DNA of 64,000 bases from DASSCW01 sp036556695. Lineage in GTDB: Bacteria > Chloroflexota > Limnocylindria > QHBO01. The stretch is taken from contig DATBIY010000013.1 in assembly GCA_036556695.1 (NCBI GenBank), positions 1-64,000 of the forward strand, read 5' to 3'. Below the pieces are notes generated by a model. It was not told the DNA's origin and made no database searches. It was given only the letters and a program-made list of their open reading frames with translations. Numbering within the stretch: position 1 is the stretch's first letter; each line of letters starts with the position of its first letter. Position numbers and translations under genes: made by a program. Below, in pieces: positions 41,413 through 48,388 of the stretch.

Positions 41413-42338
41413 CAGCGGCGCATCAGCAGGCCGATGCGGCCGAACGGCGGCCGCGGATCGGCGTAGGTCTTGATCCGCTCGTCCTCCGCGCTGGTCGCAC
41501 CGCTGTCCCACAGCCGGTTCGTGGCCTCGAAGCTCACCTCACCGAGCTGCGGCCAGCGCTCCAGCATGCGGCCGCCGATCTCATGGACCAGGTGCTGGAT
41601 CGAGAGGCTGACGAACTGGTGGAAGACGGACGCCGCCAGGTCGGCCACCTGGTCGCCGTCCACGTAGCGCGCCGGATCGGCGCCCAGCGCATCGGCATCG
41701 TCGGTATAGCGCCAGCCGATGTCGGTCCAGATGTAGAGCGGCCGGTCGCGGCGCTCGGGGAGGGTGGTGTGCTCGTCGCGCGCGAAATCGGCGAAGGCGC
41801 TGCCGGTGATCTTGATGAGCTGGATCTCCTCCCGTCCGCTGGCGTGGCCGGTGATCAGCACGCCGCCCCCGCCATCGCGCTCCAGGTCCAGCCGCGCCGT
41901 CGAGCGGTCGTTGCGATCGCGCGCGAACAGCCGATCGGACGCGGCAAAGCCATCGCCGTCGTCGGCTGGCACCACGGCGGCGGGGAAGGGGAGCCATCGG
42001 CCGATCATGGTCAACCGCTCCATGTGCGGGTACGTCTCCAGAAAGCGGCTGCCGACGTGGTGCAGCCAGCCTTCAAGAGTCGCGGACTGGCAGTCCAGCG
42101 ACGCGGCATGGATGAAGTTCTTCATCGTGTCGGTGGCCACCACCAGCCGGTTGTCCCCCCGGGTGTAGGCATCCAGGAAGACCTCGCCCCGCACCACCAC
42201 CTCGATCTCGGCCGCCATCAGCGTGTTCTCGCGGCCCCCGAAGGGCGATTCGGGAATGGGCGTGATGCCGGTCAGTGGCGTGCCGTAGGTGCGGTAGACC
42301 TTGACGTCCGCCTTGCCGTAGTGGATCTCGTAGTCCAT
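41412..42338 (-). CDS. Uricase (factor-independent urate hydroxylase)
   Basis: A 308-residue cofactorless oxidase that converts urate to 5-hydroxyisourate. Tandem T-fold features are visible: Y-G-K-A-D-V-K-V-Y-R at the N-terminus, L-V-V-A-T-D-T-M-K-N with the catalytic Thr, F-L-E-T-Y-P, and I-Q-L-I-K-I-T-G-S-A-F-A-D-F in the second half. The start at 42338 is favoured by GGAGGG 4 nt upstream; an ATG at 42359 would add 7 residues. Fourth gene in an operon with HIU hydrolase and OHCU decarboxylase. Confidence 0.93.
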   Translation of the reverse strand: MDYEIHYGKADVKVYRTYGTPLTGITPIPESPFGGRENTLMAAEIEVVVRGEVFLDAYTRGDNRLVVATDTMKNFIHAASLDCQSATLEGWLHHVGSRFLETYPHMERLTMIGRWLPFPAAVVPADDGDGFAASDRLFARDRNDRSTARLDLERDGGGGVLITGHASGREEIQLIKITGSAFADFARDEHTTLPERRDRPLYIWTDIGWRYTDDADALGADPARYVDGDQVADLAASVFHQFVSLSIQHLVHEIGGRMLERWPQLGEVSFEATNRLWDSGATSAEDERIKTYADPRPPFGRIGLLMRR

Positions 42339-42371
42339 GGAACCCTCCGTGTCGCCCATTCTCAGAGCTCG

Positions 42372-43433
42372 TTACAGCTCGTTGCCCAGGCCACGCAGGC
42401 GGCGCAGCCGATCACCAGCGATGTAGATCGCGTCGTCCACCGCGCGCCGCAGCTCCGCCTCGCGATCGTTGCGCAGCGCGCGCTCCAGCAGCGGCACAAT
42501 CTCCGTCTTGGGGCGGCCGGCCACGAAGATCACGTACCGAAAACCGAAACGCTGCTCGTACAGCTCGTTGAGCATGGCCAGCTCCTCGTAGGCAAGCTGC
42601 GTGCGGCGTACCTCCTCGGCAGCCGCATCCTCGGCCTCTTCGGCGTCGTATCCCTGCTCGACGAACGACATGACCGATACCGTCGCCGGATCCGCACCGA
42701 TCGGCGGGTGCGCCTGCACCAGCTCTACCTTCGCCTCCTCGTCCAGGCCGTGTGCCGCCTCGAAGGCGGCGGACAGCATGGCCTCCTCCGTCTCGAAGGG
42801 GCGCAGCTCCGCCAGGTGCTGCAGGAATGCCTCGCCGCCCTCGAACAGCGGCGCCATCTCGTGCACGAATGTCTCGATCGGCAGGCGATCCAGGTCCTCC
42901 ACCAGCGGGAAGCCGCGGGTCTGCAGTGGCTGCTGGAGATCGTCGCCAGCCAGCTCGAACTCGAGCAGGTCGCGGATGGGCAGTCCGTTGCCGGGGTTGC
43001 GCTCGGGGATCAGCGGCTTCAGCGCCCGATCGGCGGCCACCGCGTCATGGTGGATGCGTGCCAGCCGCAGGCCGCGCCGCAGGTAGAAATGGATGGCGTC
43101 CAGGTTGTCGTTGGTGGTCACCAGCCAGAGCCGATGGTGGCCACTGGCCGCGGCCACCTGCCGCACCGTTTCGAGCAGCGCGCTGCCAGCTCCGGCACCC
43201 CGCGGCTCGGCGAACAGCCCCACTACCTCCAGTCCCGAGCCGGGGGTCTCCTGCACCGCGGCCACGCCCGCCGGTGTGCCGTCCAGCTCGGCCACCAGGC
43301 CGTCGAGCTGCAGCGGGTCCAGCTTTTCGCCCAGGCGGGCGAGCTCGTGCGTGCCGCCCTGTGCGCCGGCGATCATCTCGCGCTCCCACTGGCGGTCGTC
43401 GGGCCGCAGATCGCGGACGCGGACCTCAGGCAC
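42372..43433 (-). CDS. GNAT acetyltransferase-OHCU decarboxylase fusion
   Basis: A 353-residue two-domain protein. Residues about 1-150 are a GNAT N-acetyltransferase with the acetyl-CoA loop E-P-R-G-A-G-A-G-S-A-L and a terminal G-L-P-I-R-D-L-L-E. Residues about 185-353 are 2-oxo-4-hydroxy-4-carboxy-5-ureidoimidazoline (OHCU) decarboxylase, with A-H-P-P-I-G (active-site His) and Y-E-Q-R-F-G-F-R-Y-V-I-F. The second domain completes the urate to S-allantoin route. GTG start overlaps the upstream gene by 8 nt. Fusion with GNAT is unusual. Confidence 0.88.
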   Translation of the reverse strand: MPEVRVRDLRPDDRQWEREMIAGAQGGTHELARLGEKLDPLQLDGLVAELDGTPAGVAAVQETPGSGLEVVGLFAEPRGAGAGSALLETVRQVAAASGHHRLWLVTTNDNLDAIHFYLRRGLRLARIHHDAVAADRALKPLIPERNPGNGLPIRDLLEFELAGDDLQQPLQTRGFPLVEDLDRLPIETFVHEMAPLFEGGEAFLQHLAELRPFETEEAMLSAAFEAAHGLDEEAKVELVQAHPPIGADPATVSVMSFVEQGYDAEEAEDAAAEEVRRTQLAYEELAMLNELYEQRFGFRYVIFVAGRPKTEIVPLLERALRNDREAELRRAVDDAIYIAGDRLRRLRGLGNEL

Positions 43434-43863
43434 GGGCGTAGCGGAACTCGTCACCGGTTTCGCGCGGCTGAGCGGCCGTCTCGAACCAGGCGTACAGCTC
43501 GCCGGACGGCTGGAGCTCATAGACCATCCAGCGCTCCTCGCCGCGCTTCAGGAAGGTGACGCGGCGTTCATCGACCGCCACGAGGTCGAGGGTCACCGCC
43601 TCGTCCTTCTCCTCCCAGCCCTTCAGCCCCGGCGCGAAGTGCTTGATGCGGAAGACAATGTGATCGCCCTCGGGCTCCATCGAGCACAGCTCATAGAAGC
43701 GCGGCTGGCCGTCGCGATGCCAGCGGAACATGCCCAGCATCATTCCGGCGTAGGGCTCGCTCCACCATTCCTCGATGCGGTCAGCGGCGTGCTCGCCGAC
43801 CCAGCGGCCCGCCATCCAGGCCACCTGGTCCACGGTGGCGGCCAGCGGCTGCGTGGGGTGCAT
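43426..43863 (-). CDS. DUF6265-like lipocalin-fold protein in the uricase operon
   Basis: A 145-residue protein: V-A-W-M-A-G-R-W-V-G near the start, E-E-W-W-S-E-P-Y-A-G-M-M-L-G-M-F and later R-F-Y-E-L match the DUF6265 beta-barrel pattern. These proteins look like small ligand-binding barrels; no ligand is known. The ATG at 43863 lies 8 nt after TAGGGT formed by the HIU hydrolase stop region. Its place between HIU hydrolase and OHCU decarboxylase hints at a role in handling unstable urate intermediates, which is speculation. Confidence 0.75.
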   Translation of the reverse strand: MHPTQPLAATVDQVAWMAGRWVGEHAADRIEEWWSEPYAGMMLGMFRWHRDGQPRFYELCSMEPEGDHIVFRIKHFAPGLKGWEEKDEAVTLDLVAVDERRVTFLKRGEERWMVYELQPSGELYAWFETAAQPRETGDEFRYARA

Positions 43864-43874
43864 CGGTGCCAACC

Positions 43875-44216
43875 CTAGCTGCCGCGGTACGTCGCCAGGC
43901 TGAACGGCGAGAGCAGCAGCGGCACGTGGTAGCCGCGCTCGGCGTCGTCGATGTGGAAGCCAATGGCCACGTTCTCGAAGAACTCGGCGTCTTCCTGCAG
44001 GTAGGCACCCACGTCGAAGACCAGCTGGTAGCTGCCGACCTCCAGCGGTGAGGTGAGCAGCGACCGGATGCGGCCGTCGTCGTCGGTCTCCATCTCGGCC
44101 AGCAGCTCGGGTTTGCCGTCGGGCTCGAGCCGGAAGAGCGCCACCGGCACGCCAATCGCCGGGTCGCCGGTTCCGAGGTCAAGGACGTGGGTGCTGATCG
44201 TCGGGGGTCCGACCAC
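43875..44216 (-). CDS. 5-hydroxyisourate hydrolase
   Basis: A 113-residue transthyretin-like enzyme hydrolysing 5-hydroxyisourate to OHCU. I-S-T-H-V-L-D with the first catalytic His, an Arg in G-R-I-R, H-V-P-L-L-L-S-P with the second His and the diagnostic C-terminal Y-R-G-S are all present. First gene of the leftward uricase operon. GTG start with GGAGG 7 nt upstream; that SD lies antisense to the -10 box of the divergent gene. Confidence 0.96.
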   Translation of the reverse strand: MVGPPTISTHVLDLGTGDPAIGVPVALFRLEPDGKPELLAEMETDDDGRIRSLLTSPLEVGSYQLVFDVGAYLQEDAEFFENVAIGFHIDDAERGYHVPLLLSPFSLATYRGS

Positions 44217-44220
44217 TTGC

Positions 44221-44226
44221 TATCCT
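44221..44226 (+). promoter_or_regulatory. -10 box of the DUF3830-amidohydrolase operon, overlapping the antisense SD
   Basis: TATCCT exactly 6 nt before the ATG at 44233. The complementary strand of the same bases is part of the GGAGGATA ribosome-binding site of the HIU hydrolase gene, so the two divergent genes share a dual-use element only 16 nt wide between start codons. Confidence 0.6.
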
Positions 44227-44232
44227 CCGCGC

Positions 44233-44655
44233 ATGGGTGACCTACGCATCAGCGTCGGCGATCTGCACTTTACCGCCCGCTGGCATCCGGACGCCCCTGC
44301 CACGCGGCGGGCGCTGGAGGCATGGCTGCCGATCGACTCGAAGCTGATCCACTGCCGCTGGAGCGGCGAGTCGACCTGGATCCCGTTCGGCGACTCCCGT
44401 CCGACGGTGGGCTACGAGAACGCGACGTCGCATCCGGCGCCAGGCGACCTGCTCATCTACGTCGGCGACATCTCCGAGTGCGAGATCCTGTTCCCGTACG
44501 GCGCCTGCTCCTTCTCGTCGAAGGTGGGACAGCTGGCCGGGAATCACTTCGCCACGCTGGAGCCGGACGATGGGTGGCGCGACAGGCTGCGCGAGGTCGG
44601 CCGCCGGGTGCTGTGGGAGGGCGCCCAGCCGATCCGCATCGAGCCAACGTCGTGA
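44233..44655 (+). CDS. DUF3830 family protein
   Basis: A 140-residue protein of the DUF3830 (cyclophilin-like barrel) family: F-T-A-R-W-H-P-D-A-P-A-T, W-S-G-E-S-T-W-I-P and P-G-D-L-L-I-Y-V-G-D-I-S-E are family landmarks. To my recollection such genes often sit beside amidohydrolases of purine or pyrimidine catabolism; function unknown. Leaderless start; the stop overlaps the next gene by GTGA. Confidence 0.85.
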   Translation: MGDLRISVGDLHFTARWHPDAPATRRALEAWLPIDSKLIHCRWSGESTWIPFGDSRPTVGYENATSHPAPGDLLIYVGDISECEILFPYGACSFSSKVGQLAGNHFATLEPDDGWRDRLREVGRRVLWEGAQPIRIEPTS

Positions 44656-44954
44656 TCCCGCTCGCGCTGATCGCGTTGGTGGTCGTGGCCTTCGTGCTGG
44701 CCGGCAACGGCATCGTCCCGCTGTGGGTGGCCATCGCGGCCATCCTGGCGGGGCTGCTGGTCGCTGCCTGGCAACTGGACCGCAAGGCGGGTCCGGGCGG
44801 CCACAGAACCATGCCCAAGCGCAAGTACGCCGCCCTGCTGGGCATCGGCGCTGCGGAGCCGAGCAACCACCCGGTCATCGTCATCGACCGCGGCGACCGC
44901 GCCGGCGAGCCGCCCGGGGTGAACCGCGGCGACGATTCGCAGCCCCGCCGCTAG
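44652..44954 (+). CDS. Small membrane protein, function unknown
   Basis: A 100-residue protein with two N-terminal hydrophobic segments (I-P-L-A-L-I-A-L-V-V-V-A-F-V-L and W-V-A-I-A-A-I-L-A-G-L-L) and a charged, probably cytoplasmic tail rich in Gly, Asp and Arg. No family recognised. GTG start inside the DUF3830 stop. Confidence 0.6.
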   Translation: MIPLALIALVVVAFVLAGNGIVPLWVAIAAILAGLLVAAWQLDRKAGPGGHRTMPKRKYAALLGIGAAEPSNHPVIVIDRGDRAGEPPGVNRGDDSQPRR

Positions 44955-44969
44955 CCGGCCTGCGCGGCC

Positions 44970-46364
44970 ATGAGCGATCTGGTGATCCGCGGCGGCACGG
45001 TGGTCACCGCCCAGCGCTCGTTCGGCGCCGACGTGGCGATCACTCACGGTCGCATCACGGCCGTGGGACCGGATCTCGCGACGCAGCACCCGAACGCGGA
45101 AAAGCTGGACGCCAGCGGCCTATTGGTGCTGCCGGGCTGCGTGGACGTGCATACCCACACCCGCCTGCCGATCGACGAGGAGCCGGATCGCTTCTTCCAG
45201 GACTCGGTGGCCGCAGCCTTCGGCGGCACGACCACCTTCCTGGCCTTCAACAACCCCGGGACCGGGATCAGCCAGCAGGGGAGCGCCTCGCTGCTGGCCG
45301 GGCTGGACGAGTTCAGGCAGCGGACCGAGGGGGAGGCGGCGGTCGATTTCGGCCTGGCGGCGGTGATCACCGGGCAGCAGGACGGCGCGCTGGACGAGCT
45401 GCCGGAGCTGATCCGGCGCGGCGTGCCGACCGTCAAGGCCTTCATGGTCTACGAGTTCCGCCTGCCCGATGAGCAGCTCTTTGCGGCCTTGCAGGTCATG
45501 AGCCGCCACGGCGGGATGCTGCAGGTCCACTGCGAGAACGCCACGATCATCGACGCGCTGGTGTCCGGGGCGGTGGACGCCGGCCACACCACGTGCCGTC
45601 ACCACGCGGCCTGCCGCCCGACCTACGCCGAGGCGGAGGCCACGCACCGGGCCATCGCGCTGGCGCGCGCCGCGGACGCATCGGTCTATGTCGTCCACCT
45701 TTCGTGCGCCGATGCACTGGCCGAGGTGGTCGCCGCCAAGGCGCGCGGCTGGCCGGTGTACGCCGAGACTTGCCCCCACTACCTGACCCGCACCGAGGCG
45801 GCCTACGAGGCCGATGACGAGGCCGAGGTCATCAAGTCGGTCATCTCGCCCCCGCTGCGTGCCGAGAGCGACCGCCAGGCCCTGTGGCTGGGTCTGGCGC
45901 GCGGCGGCCTGGACCTCGTGGCCACCGACCACGTGCCGGACCGCCTGGCGGTCGAGAAGACGGTGCCGGCCCCGCCCTTCCCGCAGATCAGCAATGGGGC
46001 ACCTGGCATCGAGACCCTGCTGAGCGTGGTCTATTCGGCGGGCGTGGGGGCAGGGCATCTCTCGCTGGAGCGCATGGTCGATGTGCTGGCCACCACGCCG
46101 GCGCGCCTCTTCGGGATGTCGAGCAAGGGCGCGATCGAGGTGGGACGCGACGCCGACGTGGTGCTGTTCGACACCGCCGCGCGGCGCACCCTGCGCCAGG
46201 CTGACCTGCATCACACCAGCGATTTCACGCCGTACGAGGGCATGGGTCTGCGCGGCGCGGTGCACTCCGTGTTCCTGCGCGGTGAGCCAGTCATCAAGGA
46301 TGGGGCGTTCGTTGGCCGGCGCGGGGCGGGACGCTTCGTGGAGCGCGCGCTCGAGGAGGCCTGA
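44970..46364 (+). CDS. Cyclic amidohydrolase (dihydropyrimidinase/allantoinase family)
   Basis: A 464-residue binuclear metal amidohydrolase. V-D-V-H-T-H-T supplies two His, T-V-K-A-F-M-V-Y the carboxylated Lys, H-C-E-N and V-V-H-L-S more ligands and A-T-D-H the catalytic Asp. The segment S-V-I-S-P-P-L-R resembles dihydropyrimidinase or hydantoinase more than classical allantoinase, whereas A-E-T-C-P-H-Y-L suits both. Given uricase next door, allantoin is the likely substrate, but this is inference. The last codons lie in a 22-bp tandem duplication. Confidence 0.88.
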   Translation: MSDLVIRGGTVVTAQRSFGADVAITHGRITAVGPDLATQHPNAEKLDASGLLVLPGCVDVHTHTRLPIDEEPDRFFQDSVAAAFGGTTTFLAFNNPGTGISQQGSASLLAGLDEFRQRTEGEAAVDFGLAAVITGQQDGALDELPELIRRGVPTVKAFMVYEFRLPDEQLFAALQVMSRHGGMLQVHCENATIIDALVSGAVDAGHTTCRHHAACRPTYAEAEATHRAIALARAADASVYVVHLSCADALAEVVAAKARGWPVYAETCPHYLTRTEAAYEADDEAEVIKSVISPPLRAESDRQALWLGLARGGLDLVATDHVPDRLAVEKTVPAPPFPQISNGAPGIETLLSVVYSAGVGAGHLSLERMVDVLATTPARLFGMSSKGAIEVGRDADVVLFDTAARRTLRQADLHHTSDFTPYEGMGLRGAVHSVFLRGEPVIKDGAFVGRRGAGRFVERALEEA

Positions 46365-46384
46365 GCGCGCGCTCGAGGAGGCCT
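46341..46384. repeat. 22-bp tandem duplication across a stop codon
   Basis: The unit starting GAGCGCGCGCTCGAGG and ending GGCCT occupies 46341-46362 and again 46363-46384, followed by GAGCGC. The first copy encodes the amidohydrolase C-terminus, and its stop spans the junction. The second copy repeats the same codons and a second TGA. Confidence 0.95.
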
Positions 46385-46409
46385 GAGCGCTCGCCATCGG
46401 TCCGGTTGC

Positions 46410-46415
46410 TAGGAT
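46410..46415 (+). promoter_or_regulatory. -10 box of the M1-like peptidase gene
   Basis: TAGGAT exactly 6 nt (gcccgc) before the ATG at 46422; no SD. Confidence 0.6.
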
Positions 46416-46421
46416 GCCCGC

Positions 46422-47756
46422 ATGGCCGCGCTGATCGCCGTCGCCGTTGCCTTGAGCACGACCCTCAGCGTGCCCAGCGGCACGCCGCTGCCCGCATCGC
46501 CGGCGACCACCACGCACCTGGCGACCACGTACGTGCTGAACGCCTCGCTCGACGTCAGCGCGGGGCGGCTGCGAGTCGGCGAGCGGGTGACCATCACCAA
46601 CCGGGCGTCATACCCCATCGACCATGTCAACCTCTCCGTGCTGCCACGCGCGTTCGGGTACTTCAGGTTCGCCGGGCAGGTTCGCGTCGACGGGGAGGAG
46701 GCGGACATCAGCTGGACCAGCGGCACCAACCTGCGCGTCGCGCTGGGGCGCTGGCTGCAGCCCGGTGTGCAGGTGGCCATCCGCATCCCGTTTCGCCTGC
46801 GCGTCGGGTCCAGCGGCGGCGCCTTCACGGCACGCACCAGCCGCGACCGCGGGGTGCTGAGCCTGGGCGAGTGGTTCCCGATCATCTCGCGCAAGCACGA
46901 CAGCTACGCGGTGGGCGATCCACAGGTCACGCGCACCGCTGACTTGATCACGCTCAACCTGACCACCGACGTGCGCTTGCTGCGCCAGGCGGTTGCCTGC
47001 GCGGGCCTGCAGCAGGCACCGGCCGTTCGCGGGCGCCATTGGACCTGCGTGGCCCGGAACGTTCGCGACTTCTCGGTGGTGGTGAATCCCCGGTTCCACG
47101 TCATGACCCGCACCACCGACGGCGTCACCGTTCGCGTCTACACGGAGACGGTCGATGGCTCGACCACGATGAGGAAGGCGAGGTTCGCGCTGCGCTCGCT
47201 GAACGACCTCTACGGTCGCTATCCGTGGACCGACCTGGTGCTGGCCGAGGTCGGCGCCGATGGCGGCTTCAGCATGGAATATCCGCGCACCATCCACCTG
47301 ACGCGCACGAAGGTGACCGATACCTACGTGCTCTACCACGAGGTCGCGCACCAGTGGTTCTACGCGCAGCTGGGCAACGACCAGATGCGCGTGCCGTGGC
47401 TGGACGAGGCCTTCGCCGACTTCACCGCACGCTGGCTGATGGGCATCGGCCGCAGCCAGTGCTCGACCCGCGACGTGGACAGCTCGGTCTTCGCCTGGCC
47501 GGCCGGCAAGACGAGCGGCGGGGACTGGCTGAGCTGCGACGGCTACTTCCACGCGGTGTTCTACAAGGGAAGCGAATTCTTGACCAGGGTCCGCCAGTCG
47601 ATGGGCACGACGCGGTTCTTCGCAAGCCTGCGCACCTTCATCGCCGACAACCGCTATGGCATGACCACGACGCGTGGGCTACTGGACTTCCTGCAGTCGC
47701 GCAGCCAGACGAACCTCCTGCCGATCTATCGGCGCTACCTGCACGCTTACGACTGA
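46422..47756 (+). CDS. Secreted M1-like zinc metallopeptidase
   Basis: A 444-residue gluzincin. A short N-terminal signal-like segment (A-A-L-I-A-V-A-V-A-L) is followed by a beta-rich domain, then the catalytic site Y-H-E-V-A-H-Q-W-F-Y (HExxH) and W-L-D-E-A-F-A-D-F with the third zinc ligand Glu 18-20 residues later. The aminopeptidase GxMEN exopeptidase motif appears only as G-F-S-M-E-Y. Probably extracytoplasmic; substrate unknown. Confidence 0.88.
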   Translation: MAALIAVAVALSTTLSVPSGTPLPASPATTTHLATTYVLNASLDVSAGRLRVGERVTITNRASYPIDHVNLSVLPRAFGYFRFAGQVRVDGEEADISWTSGTNLRVALGRWLQPGVQVAIRIPFRLRVGSSGGAFTARTSRDRGVLSLGEWFPIISRKHDSYAVGDPQVTRTADLITLNLTTDVRLLRQAVACAGLQQAPAVRGRHWTCVARNVRDFSVVVNPRFHVMTRTTDGVTVRVYTETVDGSTTMRKARFALRSLNDLYGRYPWTDLVLAEVGADGGFSMEYPRTIHLTRTKVTDTYVLYHEVAHQWFYAQLGNDQMRVPWLDEAFADFTARWLMGIGRSQCSTRDVDSSVFAWPAGKTSGGDWLSCDGYFHAVFYKGSEFLTRVRQSMGTTRFFASLRTFIADNRYGMTTTRGLLDFLQSRSQTNLLPIYRRYLHAYD

Positions 47757-47881
47757 TACGGTGCCAGCCGGTGCGCCGACCACGGCGGCGGCAACAGGCA
47801 ACGTCGCCCTCCTGGTGACCCGCGTGGGCCTATTGGGCAGTTGCGTTTGGGACCGGTACTGTCGCTAGCCTGTAGAGCGCC

Positions 47882-48388
47882 GTGTCAGATGCAGAACAGC
47901 GCGACCCGTACGCGATCCTGCAGGTGCACACCAACGCCGTGCCCGAGGTCATCGACGCCGCGTATCGAGCACTGGCGCTTATCCATCATCCGGATCGCAG
48001 TGGCGAGCCGACTGCGGACGCGATCATGGCGGATCTCAACTGGGCCTATGCCGTCTTGCGCGAGCCCGATCTGCGCGCCTCGTATGACAGCAGTCAGGTG
48101 GCAATCGAGGTCGAGCCGCCCGCCGCCGACGTCACGAACGCCACCCTGCGCGAGCGGGTCGCCGTAGCCGCGGACGCGGCGGTGGAGCGCGACACCTCGA
48201 ATCCGGCGAACACCGTAATCGACTTCGGCCGCTTTGCCGGCATGACGCTTCGGCAGATCGCGCGCACTGACCCGACCTACCTGGAATGGCTGCGCCGTCA
48301 CTCGTCGGGGATTCGGTACCGCGCGCAGATCGACGCCGTGCTGAGCGCGATGGCAGGCAGTCGCTCGGCTCAGCCCAGCAGCGGGTAG
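47882..48388 (+). CDS. J-domain protein with ExoX-like C-terminal domain
   Basis: A 168-residue protein. An N-terminal J domain (D-P-Y-A-I-L-Q-V, the Hsp70-stimulating H-P-D tripeptide in I-H-H-P-D-R-S) is followed by a linker and a C-terminal I-D-F-G-R-F-A-G-M-T-L-R-Q-I-A then P-T-Y-L-E-W-L, a pattern found at the C-terminus of exodeoxyribonuclease X-like proteins. No exonuclease core is present. No dnaK nearby. Its 3' end overlaps the convergent malate synthase by 19 nt. Confidence 0.8.
   Translation: MSDAEQRDPYAILQVHTNAVPEVIDAAYRALALIHHPDRSGEPTADAIMADLNWAYAVLREPDLRASYDSSQVAIEVEPPAADVTNATLRERVAVAADAAVERDTSNPANTVIDFGRFAGMTLRQIARTDPTYLEWLRRHSSGIRYRAQIDAVLSAMAGSRSAQPSSG

Noticed and set aside
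41400..43559. 719-codon plus-strand frame opposite the uricase operon
   Set aside because: Antisense shadow of uricase and GNAT-OHCU decarboxylase, which carry clear catalytic motifs.
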